From the NCBI RefSeq assembly GCF_026914185.1, contig NC_070561.1, positions 2,108,001 through 2,172,000 of the forward strand: a stretch of 64,000 bases of DNA. The letters are read 5' to 3'. This DNA comes from Puccinia triticina. Its lineage: Eukaryota > Basidiomycota > Pucciniomycetes > Pucciniales > Pucciniaceae. This document shows, one piece after another, positions 44,421 through 55,213 of the stretch (position 1 is the first letter of the stretch; each line of letters starts with the position of its first letter). The position numbers and the translations under genes were made by a program. Under the pieces are notes generated by a model that saw only the letters and a program-made list of their open reading frames with translations, was not told the origin of the DNA and did not search any database.

Positions 44421-44880
44421 CAACGGTGGGCCGCTACGCTACACTACGCTACAGGGCCACTTAGCGTTAGCGTAGCGGCAAAAAGCGCCCGCCCATTTTG
44501 AGTAGCTTTAGCGCGCTGTTAGCGCCGCTAAGCTGCGCTACGTTTCAGCGGCGCTAACAGCGCGCCAATTTTTTTTAGTGTTAGCGCGCCGCTACAGTCA
44601 CTACGCTACAGTGCTTTTAGCGGAAAAAAGGCCTTTTTTCAGCTAAAAGCACTGTGGCGCACCGTAGCGCGCGCTGTTTTGCGCCCTGCGTGTGTAGCGT
44701 TAGCGCAATTGCGCGCATCTGCGCTAACGCTACGCTAACAGCTAAATTAGCTGCGCACCCTTTGCGCGTAACGTTAGCGCAGAGAAGGCGCAATTCCGCT
44801 AACGCTACGCTAAAATTTAGCGGAATTCCGCTACTCTACGCCACGCTAAGGCTACGGTTAGCGTAGCTGGCCCACCGTTG
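44421..44880. mobile_element. GCGTTAGCG foldback element, copy 2 (inverted)
   Basis: A 460-bp element with ends CAACGGTGGGCCGCTACGC and GCGTAGCTGGCCCACCGTTG. It aligns in inverse orientation with 34241-34706, including the central TTTTAGCGGAAAAAAGGCC zone. GCGTTAGCG, CGCTAACGC and CGCTACGC words make up most of it. The flanks AGCCTCACT and GGCTCACT are similar but not directly adjacent. Confidence 0.85.
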
Positions 44881-45809
44881 CAGGCTCACTACACGTAAAT
44901 TACAACTGTAGTAGATATGTAGAAGGGGTAAAATGAACTGGAGCATTTAATAAGCGCCTCCAGAACATGTATAAAGCGCTGCTTGCACGTGTACAAGTGC
45001 ACAGAAGCTAGTTCTAGTACCTTCTGTGGCACATTTCCACGGGAATGAGTGTCACAAAACCCCCAAACCAGCCCCTATGACGTGTAAAGCATGTGTAAAA
45101 ACACGCAGAACCTCTGTAAATGGTCCTTGGCAACCCTTGTATCCACAAACAACAGCGCCTTCTAGCGCAACCAAATTGCCTCAGAATGCGCCCACAAGTG
45201 TCCCCCTGTCCCCTGGGCGCCCCTGGAGGCCTGCATAGGCTATAAAAAGGGCCCATTCTCCGCCCAAAAGGAGATTCCCTAGCTTTAAATTACATGTTAG
45301 AATTTTACCCGCCTTCAACAGCCTCAATAGCCTGTGATTTGCCAGGTAAAATACCTACTTTCGTGATTTTTAGCCCTAATTTTCCGCCTTGAAGCTGTCC
45401 AGTAACCACCCTGCCCTCAAGATTACCTCCTCTGAGCGCCTCCAACTGCCCAACTTCAACCCTGAAGAACCTCAAGTGACTCCAGGGTCTTATACTAGTA
45501 AGTTTAAGCCCCTTCTCTTGAGATTCTCTACCATTTCTTTCTGGGATTTGAAACACCCCTGTTTACAGGCCCCAGCTCTTTACTCTTGAGGGATTAAACA
45601 CCCCTGATATATCAGGCCCCTCTTAAAATTAATTATATCGATTTTTATTATGTCTAATTGGCCCTAATTAATTGCCCTATTTTTTACGCCATAATTCCCA
45701 ACATTCATGTTGGAATTATCCCTTATACCTTTGTCTTAGAGCTTTACAACTCTAATCTTTTGCTTTGCACCACGTGTAGCTAGAAGGATAATATCCTTGG
45801 CATCACGTA
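44881..45809. other. Right part of the core of element 3
   Basis: Contains a second TATA-like site (CTATAAAAAGGGCCC at about 45240) and a leader-like stretch. The short open frames have no domain. No gene supported. Confidence 0.35.
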
Positions 45810-46300
45810 GGCTGACACTCCCCTTGATTTCTGGTCTCTGTCAGTCATCAAAGGGAGTAGCAACTCCCCTTCATGATCCGTCTGGGTTGGTTATCAAGAG
45901 GAGTTGCTTGAGACCAGTCATTGAGGGGAGTATCAACTCCCCTCAATGAGACCAGTCATTGATGGGAGTATCAACTCCACTTGATGATTGGTTGGCGTTG
46001 GTCATTGAGGGGAGTTGCTACTACCCCTGATGACCGGTTTGAAGGGAGTAGCAACTCCCCTCGCTGACTGGTCTGGGTTGGCCATCAAGAGGAGTTGCTA
46101 CTCCCCTTGATGACCGGTCTGGGTTGGTCATCAAAAGGAGTTGCTACTCCCCTCAATGAACGGTAGGTACTGGCAACCAAGGAGAGTCCACTTCCTCTCA
46201 ATGCCCGGTATGTGCCAGTCACCAAGGGGAGGTGGGAGTAGCAACTCCACAACAATTGGTCTGCACCGGGCATTGATCGGAGTCCACCTGCCCTCAATGA
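45810..46300. repeat. Right subterminal hairpin array of element 3
   Basis: About ten units of the form CTCCCCTTGATGACC ... GGTCATCAAGAGGAG with GTTGCTACT or AGTAGCAACT spacers, themselves self-complementary to the spacers on the other side. Confidence 0.8.
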
Positions 46301-46545
46301 GTGTGTTTGGGGTGCGCCCCTCATGTACACCATCTCTGTTGGGGTAAATTGGATTGCACCCCAATATCTAAGCTCTTTTGGAGTTTTGATGCAAGTACCC
46401 CAATGTTTTGGGGGTGGCCAGGTGGGTACCCCTTGAAGATTGGGGTTTAATCAAGAATACCCCAATTTTGTTGGTGTACCCAGTAGTGTACCCCTTTTTG
46501 TTGGTGTACATGAAGTAAAAACTTGGGGTGCATTTAGCATGCCCC

Positions 46546-48520
46546 CAGGTAAAATGAGGTTTAAAATTTGATTCTGAAATAATAATGTGAAGATTTGTGA
46601 AGTGTTGACATTTAATCTGTATTCTGTAAATCCAAGTTTATTAAAGACACAGATTTGCTAGAACCCTTCAAAAAAGAAATTCAAGGGTTCCCCCTGTAAA
46701 TACATAAAATTAGAGAAAAAAAATCATGGGTTTCCTAATTGGACAAAAAACAATGCAAAATTTGCAACAATCAATATGAATCAAAAAAAAAAAATGAAGC
46801 CCTCTAAATTTTCAACCTAGCCTTCCAACATCAGCAGTGCTGTGCGCCCAGGCTCAAACTCCAGCCCGCGCCAAGCGCGCGGGTCAAAAAGGTTGGATGT
46901 GAAGGCCCCCGGCCTGCAGCAAAGGCTGCTGACCAGTGGGGGGCCTCTTTGCCCCTCAAACTGCGCATGCGCAAAAGCAGAGGGGTTGAGGGCAATGGAT
47001 GGCTGGAAGTGCAGCATCTCCAATTGCCCTGGGGAAACAAGAAACCCCAGCCTATCCGGGTTTTAAGCTCTTGGCTACACCACCACTTGAGCCAGGCACT
47101 CTCACCCTCCCCAGGCCAGAAACTGGGTTGCCTTCTTTGTAAATGCCACGCCGCAGCGCCGTAACCGTAAACAATTCCACAGTGACCAAACCAATTCAGA
47201 ATCCGGACGCAAGACACCTGTATAATATCGCCTCCACGCAACTCACCCTTACCCATCTGACTCTGTTGCCGCCTCTAGCGCCACACCCCCATATCCTCAC
47301 CAATGCCCCGCCACACCACGCCAACCGCACTGTATCAACCCAGACAAAGTATAACCTCTTGGATTGCTCAGGCAGAGAGAGAAAGGACACCTGCTAACCA
47401 AGCCGAAGCTCAACACAAACAATATGTCCTACTGAGCACCCCCACATGACCACATCATAGCCACGAGCCTATCTTATATGCCTTGTGCCAGTTCTTGGTC
47501 CCTCACCAGCCTCATGGCTTGGTGTCTTGACTTAGGTCAGGGTGGGGTACCATATTTTTACAGTGGCTCAAATTTGAAGCCCCCACGTAAGCATAAGTAT
47601 GGTGGAGACAAATACTATGCTTACATCAAGGTATGCTTCTTAGCAAAGTAAGCATAAATCAATTTTTGCTTATATAGGAATGGCCTTTATAAGGTCTGTA
47701 AATTCCTGGGGCAGTTTATGCTTACATAATACATTGTGTGGCTTGAGCTATTTGGGAAGCAGATGATTGGACATTTCTCTTTATTGACCGGTGAAAGTTG
47801 ACCAATTGGGGTTGTGGTGTGCGTTGTGGTATGCTTTACGGTTACCATCTAGCCCGTTTCAAAATTTTATTGTTTCTGATACATACACTCAGACATCACT
47901 CAATACGGCTTTGCCAAATCAAATACACATGGACAACATACCTCCACCCCTCTGGATAAGAATTTACAACCCCTCATGGTTCAGTTACACAAACAACAAA
48001 TGCCATGTAATAAATTACATGAACAAGAGGAATGCAGAATATTTGCAGGCAATTTGAGGCCAATGTGGGTGGTTTTGTGAGCTATCCAATCAGGTTAGAA
48101 AGGTATTCATCAAGAGGGGTGGGAACTGAACCTACAATTTGCAGCGGCAAAGCCGCCTTTGTCAGCCTTAGAGTCAACACAGCTGACCTAAAGTCTGCCT
48201 TTTTTTTTACTTTTTACATATGAATTACTTCATATCTTTTTCATCTTAAGAGATCTCCTTGTTTTGACTCCATATTCTGTTTCCTTATGCAATTTTAACC
48301 CTAGTTACAACTTGCCAATTCTTTGTAACTCTACTCCTTCCCTGAGCTCTTGAGTTGTGGCGCGCATGCGCTGTTGTGACGTGTCAGCGCTACCAGGCGC
48401 GCCAAACCACATGTACATATGTAATTACATAAGCAAACTGTGAAAATTTTTGAAGTCAGGATCCCCCTTGCCTGAGGAGGATCTACAGACTTCAGACAAC
48501 CAGAACGACGCCCCAGATAA
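46546..48520. other. Repeat-derived region without supported genes
   Basis: Near 47545-47765, words AAGCATA and TATGCTT alternate (TAAGCATAAGTA, ACTATGCTTACAT, AAGTAAGCATAAA, TTTATGCTTACAT), framed by TGGCTCAAATTTGAAGCC-like and GTGGCTTGAGC segments. This may be another small self-complementary element. The rest shows only short open frames. Confidence 0.4.
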
Positions 48521-49375
48521 CCCATGATCACCACCAAAGAGGATACCACGCTCCCAGTACACCTATTGTCACAGGCGCCTAGGTTATTGACAGTAAGTAT
48601 ACTCTTTCTCTGAACCATTATTATCCAGAGTGCTACTCTGTGTCTCTTTATTTCTTCTCTTTATTTCTCTCTACACCAACCCCTCTCAAGATCAAGGTTA
48701 CTCTGTTAATCCTAGACTCAGTCTAAAAATCAGAGCAGATTAGTTTTACTATTCTGTGTCCCCCCACCGTCTCCTTGGTGCGCGCGGAGGCTGTAGCCCC
48801 TGCTGGTCTGGCGCAGCTGTCCTTACCACTTTTACAGGTGGTTCAAGTTGACTTTGAGGATCCTCTTATAAAGAGTAGATAGACCCCCTCCAGATCATAT
48901 CTTTCTCTTTCTTTCTCTCTTTTTCTCACCCTCTGTTTTTAGTTCTTTATCCCAAGAAATACAACCAGTGCTCCCCATTTTTCTTGTGTCCTGTAGCCAC
49001 TATAGAGGCTCAGGCTCACAGCCTTGGCCTCTGGTGTTTATATATAAAGAAAAGATAATAAAATAATACTGGTGGTTTGGAATGGATCACCAAACCAAGT
49101 AAGGAACAAGAAGAATATTTGGCTGTGTGATCAAGAGCTAATGATAATTAAAATTGACCTTGTTTAGATCCAAAGTTTCCTCAAAGACAACCTCTGATAA
49201 AATTCCCATCTCTCATTCTCTCTGTCAGTCATTTAGCAGAGAGCGATCATCCTCCTGCTCTTAGGTAAACACTTTTTCATTTCTTTAGAAGCAGACAGAA
49301 AATTATAAATACAGTTAGAGAACTAGTCTGATAGAAATTATCTTAGATCTTTGCATTATTTCAGATTCAACCTTT
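48521..49375 (+). promoter_or_regulatory. Possible LTR/leader of a retrotransposon remnant
   Basis: A TATA-like CTTATAAAGAGTA (about 48866) followed by a long CTTTCTCTTTCTTTC leader precedes a gag-like frame at 49376. This arrangement resembles a 5' LTR and leader. Exact LTR ends and a primer-binding site were not found. Confidence 0.35.
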
Positions 49376-50063
49376 ATGGAGTCCAATAACAAACTTGATG
49401 CTATTTATGGTTTAATCAACAAACTCAATGAACAATTTGATAGGATAGAAGCCAAAAGAGCCAAAATATCAGCCCAATCTGTTGAATCAATTACTCAAGA
49501 TGTTGTCCAACAAGTAATAATGACTAGACTAGATCACCTTGCAACACAACTAGACACAATAGAAAGCCACATCAAGACAGATTCAGAGTCAATGGATAGT
49601 GTAGCAATTGTTACAGACACCACTGAAGTAACCATCAACGTTGGAGCAAAGACATGTGCCTCCGCAACCAACAAACAGAAGACACAGAAAACCAACTTAC
49701 CTCAGATCAAACCTAGCAGTCTACTTTCACTACCAAAGGTACCAAAGTTGGATTTTATCAATGAGTTCAAACAAGCTCATGCAACCATTTAGATCAAGTG
49801 AGGACTACCAAAACCTTTTGTGAACATAACTCTATAAGATTGATACTCTTTCCAACAAAGCCCTTATGTCAATGAATGTCAGAATTGCAAACACAATAGT
49901 AACAGTTCAAGCAGCATCTGTCTTCCCACGTGGGGATGTCAAATTTCATACTCAAAACCAAGACAATTTACTGGAGGACGTAGGCTCTGGGGGTGGTTTT
50001 GGCCTTGGGCCTCATGTGACATCTTGCAGGTGCACCGTGCGGAAAAGCTTGGAAAAGATATAA
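49376..50063 (+). pseudogene. Gag-like coiled-coil fragment of an LTR retrotransposon
   Basis: An ATG-led frame of 138 codons (starting MESNNKLDAIYGLINKLNEQ) is rich in heptad-like helix (QVIMTRLDHLATQLDTIESH) and ends at 49792. Similar-looking sequence continues in another frame to about 50063. Length and helical start resemble N-termini of rust LTR-retrotransposon capsid proteins. No zinc knuckle, protease or polymerase follows. The assignment rests on general resemblance and may be wrong. Confidence 0.4.
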
Positions 50064-50189
50064 AAAATATGTGATTGCCCCCGGTCAACAAAACCAGAAA
50101 TGTTGGAAAATGATCCAAAAATTCTGCTAAACACAGTACATCCGTATGAATTTATGATTTGAACTTTGAACACCCTTAGTGTAATTGCC

Positions 50190-50414
50190 AAATCCTATAG
50201 AAAGTTTGGGCGGAAATTCCTTCCAAGGAAGCCAAGCTTTTTTGGTACGTCTGTACATAACCAAAACACAATTACATAGAATATCCCAAAAAAATCTTCT
50301 TGAGGCCATTTTCTGCTCCCTTGCCACAATTTTCCCATGCCCCGGGGTTCCGTGGTGTATGTACAATTGGGTCGACCCGATGTCCCATCATACCTTGAGG
50401 GCCCTGTTGATTCA
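50190..50414. other. Short repeat segment downstream of the secreted-protein gene
   Basis: About 50200-50250 (GGAAATTCCTTCCAAGGAAG and neighbours) is repeated almost identically at about 58265-58310. The repeat identity is unknown. Confidence 0.5.
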
Positions 50415-50885
50415 CTACTCGTGTCCACCGCAGCCACCGCCACCGCTGTCGCTACCATAATAATTGGTACTCCCGCGGTTAGCCCAAATACTACGTTTTT
50501 CACCATTTTTGTGCCCACTTTTGCCTTCAGAACCGCTGGTTGTGGGTGCCTTCTTGGTCTTAGAGCTGCCGCTGATTGGGGGGGTATTGTGTTTTGTGGC
50601 GTTGGCGGATTTGGAGCTGGGACCACGGCTGAAAAAGTTTGTGATACCCTTCGACTTAGGTTGGTTTGCAGTCTTTGGTGCCGCTTCTTCTGCATTACCA
50701 AGAACGGTAGAGATGTGCCTCAGAATGAGCCAAATGGGTGAGGAGATATATTGCAATCAAGAGCATATAAAGGCGGAGCAGAGCAGGTACTTCTTACCAA
50801 TTGTATCCATGGATGACGGCAACGACAATCCTTCATGACCGAGTGCCAAGAAGGCCAAGCAGCAGAGAATGAATGATGTGTTCAT
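50415..50885 (-). CDS. Small secreted protein, effector candidate
   Basis: Minus-strand exons 50885-50798 and 50689-50415 encode 120 residues. Residues 1-21 (MNTSFILCCLAFLALGHEGLS) form a strong signal peptide. The mature protein is Lys/Ser/Thr/Asn-rich and low-complexity, ending YYGSDSGGGGCGGHE, with one Cys in the mature part and no known domain. A TATA box (CTATATAAG, about 51013-51021) lies about 130 bp upstream of the ATG with a normal leader. The first exon ends inside codon 30 (GTAAGA donor). Two acceptors are possible: ATGCAG at 50690, used here, and TTCTGAG at about 50709. The second would switch to a different frame with a hydrophobic segment (VVFGLTAGVPIIMVATAVAV). Rust effectors are often small, secreted and set among transposons, which fits but does not prove that role. 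Confidence 0.65.
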
Positions 50886-51012
50886 GGCTAAGCAAAAGTA
50901 ATAAAATGGTCTCCCAAATGTAAGGTGTCCGGACAGTGCTTGGGGTACTTGGAGTAATGAGCTTGAGCTTTTCAAGTGTGGTGGTGGGGAATGAACCCAG
51001 TTTTCACCAGTT

Positions 51013-51021
51013 CTTATATAG
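51013..51021 (-). promoter_or_regulatory. TATA box of the small secreted protein gene
   Basis: CTATATAAG on the minus strand, about 130 bp before the start codon, followed by a CCCACCACCACAC leader. Confidence 0.6.
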
Positions 51022-52154
51022 CTCTTTCAACAAGTGGTCGCTCTATGATAGACCGAGGCAAAATGCGCATGAATGATTCTCAAACTTGTCTGTTTCGATT
51101 GTAAACCCATCCTGCAAGAATATTCATCCCATGGTTTCAGTTGTTCTACCTGCTCTCACCGGTTCAAATCTCCACAAACCGCATTCAACCTATCTCTACG
51201 TTCACTTCTAACTTGGGAGGACCTCGAACCGCACCCTAAATTATTCTCGGATTATCTTTTCCTCTTATCTTTACTCCTCGTGCTCACCGAATGAAACAGT
51301 ATGCATCTTCAGCCCCCCTCTGACAAAATCAACAGCTAGGGTCGGTCAGGGTCGGAAAACTATGTAGTCAGTGGGATCTGCCTGAGCAAACGAAACTCCC
51401 GATAAAAGCCTAAATACCCAACCCGGTATCGACTTACAAGTCTGAGTTCAACCGGGAAACAATTGAGATTCAGAACCTCACACGGCCCGAACTTCGGATG
51501 AACCAAGAATTCCTTGTAAAACATTATCATCACCCAGAAAACCCCTCAAAAATACCACGCGGACCGACGAGCGAGTCTTCTTGATGGCCGGTCGGTTCCG
51601 ACATCGAGTGAAACTGAAAGAGCCCTTGATGATCTGTTGTTATTAGGCAAACTGCCCTGGTGCTCAGTTTGTGGAGTGGTAAAATGCGAACGCATTGCGC
51701 CGACCGGAGATGACTTGAGGCTATACCACTTTTGCGCTTGACAGGAATTTTTTCAAAACCCATGTCCCCACGACTCCCTGCACGCATCAGAAAAAAGCTC
51801 ACATTCCTCTGAGTGGCTGGCCCTTGTCCAACTGTCTGACTGGTTGATTCTGTCATCATGTAGAACTGAACCTGCGTTTGGTCATTGGTTTTTACTAGCC
51901 AAATCGACCGGATGTGCAGTTGGTGGAGTGGTAAAACACTTTTTGTAACTGCGTTGACAGGAGGTAGGTGCCAATTTATAGCAGTTTTCCACCTGACAGC
52001 AATTAAAGTCTTGCTGGGGAACTTTTCAAGAAATATGTCCTTCCCAACTCTCTGCACGTAAGCACACACCTGGTATTGAAAAGAATATGAAAAAATGTTA
52101 AATCAAAGAAAGACATTGGTTTGAATGTGGCTGAACACAATATGAAAATAGTGC
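51022..52154. other. Region with two tRNA-like A-box segments
   Basis: Two tRNA-like segments occur here: GTTTGTGGAGTGGTAAAATG (51666) and GTTGGTGGAGTGGTAAAACA (51911). Each is followed within about 25 bp by a GTTGACAGGAGG or GCCGACCGGAG segment. Similar sequence at 30290 suggests a tRNA-derived SINE family. No complete tRNA and no protein gene was found. Confidence 0.4.
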
Positions 52155-53263
52155 CACCAGGGGAGACTTTGATGCACTCTCCAGAGAGTGCCAGAGTCTA
52201 ATTTTATGTTGTTCTGGGTCTGATGTGAGTCAGATGTGGATTAGTAAATGATTGATAAATTATTCAGAAGTCAATGGGAAGTGTGTCAGAAGTGATGCAG
52301 AATTATCACAGGACCTTGTGCAATGTTGTATAGAACCATATAATTTTCTAAGTATAACTTAATTACAATATGTCATGAAATCATAGTTACTCAATGCCCA
52401 ATTCTTACTCATTTATGGTGAATTTCTGTTGATCAATTTCTCTATGTCAAAGGGGTTCCAACCAACGTAAATGTGACCTGCGGGGGCTTTCATGGCATTC
52501 TGACCAGTTTTTACTTGTAATGGAGCTGTGAAAGGCGCCTCCAGTGATCTGTCACCCTAATGTACGCGCGTACACAAAGGTGACATTGGCAAAGCGAAAA
52601 AAACTCACATGCATGTGCATGGAGACATTGGAAAACAAACAAACACAAAAACAACTCACAAGCATATATATTTAAGAATCCAGGATGTCTATCTGAAATC
52701 TGGGACCACACACCTCCAAGCTTGACTTTATTCATATTTTCACCCTACTTTCATCCTTTTTTGGCTCAATTCTAGATGATACCGGCCTTCTTTAGGGAAA
52801 TATGCCAATTCAGATGGGCCTTTCACATCATTCTAACAGGGATTTACATGTTGTTGATCTGCGGGAGGCTCAACCTGTTATTTGTAACAAACTTAAACAT
52901 GCGCACATGACAGTTACATTAGCAAAGTGAGAGAAATTACCACCTTCATGCGCATATAAATAATATGAATTGAAACCCAATAATTCATCTTAATTACCAA
53001 ACACTTCAAATTGAATTATGCTTTGATTGTGGCCATTGCGTCTTGGTGGTTTCAACCGCATTCCAGTTGTGTTCCAGTTGACTTCTGCATGACTTCTGGA
53101 TGGTTTGTGCATGAATCCAGGATCAGTTTCAGATCATTTGTGGATTAGTTCCAGAATTTTTCATTAATTCTTACACTACTTTCATCAAAGGCATCCAGCA
53201 CAGTTACAGAAAAAGGGTACAGTATGGCACTCTCTGGAGAGTGCGTCAAAATCTCCCCTGGTG
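52155..53263. mobile_element. CACCAGG-family DNA transposon, copy B
   Basis: A 1109-bp element in the same orientation as copy A (22423-23533) and very similar throughout. The ends are CACCAGGGGAGACTTTG and CAAAATCTCCCCTGGTG. The 3-bp duplication TGC lies at 52152-52154 and 53264-53266. No coding capacity. Confidence 0.9.
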
Positions 53264-53534
53264 TGCATACCTGCAATAATGCAGTAATGCTTGTTTTGAT
53301 TTTGATTGATGGGGATTTTGGTGCAGGAAAAGCACAGATTATTTGATCTAAAATAAATAAATAAAACCAATGCAGTCAATCCTGTCAGGTTGTGGTTCTG
53401 CTACTCTTAGCTTTATCATACCTGCTGGTGTCACTCATTCATGACCTGTCATTTACAGGTCTTACCCTCAATTAGGGATCTTCATGTGAAACCAGTGGAT
53501 GTTCTTTCACCCACCTGCAGCCATTCATATCCAA

Positions 53535-53610
53535 GCGTCCTTAGTACAGTGGTTAGTACACTTGACATGGATGTAAGAGACATGGGTTCAACTCCCATAT
53601 GACACATAAT
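53535..53610 (+). repeat. tRNA-like sequence with pol III A and B boxes
   Basis: TAGTACAGTGGTTAGTAC forms a D-arm-like stem (GTAC/GTAC), and ATGGGTTCAACTCCCAT forms a perfect T-arm with a B box. The anticodon arm is poor and the acceptor pairs only in part, so it is more likely a tRNA-derived SINE head or pseudo-tRNA than a working tRNA. Confidence 0.5.
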
Positions 53611-53774
53611 ATTTTATGGAGTTTCACATGGTAGCAAGATTGAGAGTAGATTGTCTGCTCAGTTGCAGTGTGCCACAATGCCAATGTTAAATACACTTAG
53701 TTTGCAACCTCTTGCATATTATGTGTGTGATCACCTCAAACTCATTTCCATCCAATGTGTACTTAGCTCACACC

Positions 53775-54988
53775 GCCAGCAAACAGCTGACGTAACCCGG
53801 ATTTTGTCGCGCTGACGAAATCCAAACTCAAATTCAAACTCGCGCCCCGGGTGTGTCATCACCTGTTGTGGATTTCGTCACCTGCCATTCTCAGTGGCAG
53901 GTGCAAGAGACCACCACTCCCTTGATGGCCAGTGCTAACTGGTCATCGAGGGGACACACACACCTAGCTCCCTTGATGGCCCATCTGTGCCGGCCATCAA
54001 GAGGAACACCCTACACCCTCTCGATGGCCGGTCAGTACCGGCCAGCGAGAGTAAAGCACTATTTATACTCTCGATGGCCGCTACTGACCGGCCATCAAGA
54101 GGTGATACACATACCCCTCGATGGCCTGTCAGTACACCGGCCATTGAGACAAAAACACTAAACTCTCGATGGCCCGTACTGGCCGGTCATCAAGAGCAAA
54201 ACTCTCTTGGTGATGTGTATACACATCACCCTTGATGGCCTGTCAGTACCGGCCATTGAGAGGAACATAATACGCTCTCGATGGCCTGGACTGATTGGCC
54301 ATCAAGAGGAAATACACACCCCACTCGATGGCCCATCAGTACCGGCCATCAAGAGGAATATACTACACTCTCGATGGCCTGCGCTGACTGGCTATCAAGA
54401 GTGAAGCGCTTTGCTCTCAATGACCAGTTGGGTCACTGTGCGAGATGTGCATGTCCTCTCGATGGCCGATCAGTCCAGGCCATCAAGAGTGTATTATGTT
54501 CCTCTCAATGGCCGGTACTGACGGGCCATTGAGGGTGATGTGTATACACATCAAGAAAAGAGTTTTGCTCTCGATGGCTGGCCAGTACGGGCCATCGAGA
54601 ATTTAGTGTTTTTGTCTTGATGGCCGGTGAACTGACAGGCCGCCAAGGGGTATATGTGTCACCTTTCAATGGCCGGTCAGTAGCGGCCATCAAGAGTGCA
54701 AGCAGTGCCTTACTCTCGCTGGCCGGTACTGACCGGCCAACGAGATAATGTTGTGTGTTCCTCTTGATGGCCGTTCCAGACGGGCCATCAAGGGAGGTGT
54801 GTGTGTCCCCTCGATGACCGGTTAGCACCGGCCATCAAGGGAGTCGTGCTTTCGTCTTGCACCTGCCACTGAGAATGGCAGGTGACAAAATCCACAACAG
54901 GTGACGACACACCCGGGGCACGGGTTTGAATTGGAATCTGGATTACGTCAGCGCGACGAAACCCGGATTACGTCACCTGTTTGCTGGC
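53775..54988. mobile_element. Large hairpin-array element 4 (array-only foldback)
   Basis: A 1.2-kb element. Inverted ends of about 140 bp start GCCAGCAAACAGCTGACGTA (right end ACGTCACCTGTTTGCTGGC) and include CCACCTGCCATTCTCAGTGG-like sequence inside. Nearly all of the interior (53915-54850) is one continuous hairpin array with no core. It is the minimal member of the hairpin-array group. Confidence 0.8.
53915..54850. repeat. Hairpin array of element 4
   Basis: About twenty hairpins, many almost full palindromes: CTCTCGATGGCCGGTCAGT...ACCGGCCATCAAGAG. The TYRATGRCC core is shared with elements 1-3, but the stems end in CTCTC/GAGAG and the loops contain GTCAGTACC. Confidence 0.9.
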
Positions 54989-54989
54989 A

Positions 54990-55075
54990 GTGTCAGTGGT
55001 TAGAGCATCACTCATGAATGCTGAGTGTGTGAGTTTGACTCTCACAGTACATGAGGTTGTGGGTTCAATACCCAC
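54990..55075 (+). repeat. tRNA-like sequence
   Basis: TGTCAGTGGTTAGAGCATC is an A-box/D-arm-like segment, CACTC/GAGTG pair as an anticodon-like stem with a long loop, and two B-box-like arms follow (TGAGTTTGACTCTCA and GTGGGTTCAATACCCAC). Probably a tRNA-derived relic beside element 4. Confidence 0.4.
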
Positions 55076-55213
55076 TTCACTTGGACCATACTTTTCACAA
55101 GTTCAATAAATCCAAAAAACCTTGGCTTCTTTGGATGGGAAAGTCCTTCTGAATTTGCCAAAAACAAGGTTTGACAGATGGATATCCATCCCTGCAAGCA
55201 CATTTGCTTATGG

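Larger units (their letters stand above)
42134..46545. mobile_element. Large hairpin-array element 3
   Basis: About 4.4 kb with terminal inverted repeats starting GGGGCATGCTAAATGCACCC (42134; complement ending at 46545), nearly identical for about 50 bp. Beyond them comes a zone of CACCCC/GGGGTG words on each side, then hairpin arrays (42480-42850 and 45810-46300), then a core of about 2.9 kb that contains a GCGTTAGCG foldback element and promoter-like sequence. No transposase was recognised and no target duplication is clear. Confidence 0.75.

Noticed and set aside
53535..53610. Functional tRNA gene
   Set aside because: The anticodon arm and acceptor stem do not pair properly and position 33 is not T.
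19505..54850. CRISPR-like arrays
   Set aside because: Repeats are diverged hairpins with short, non-unique spacers and lie in a eukaryotic transposon-rich setting.
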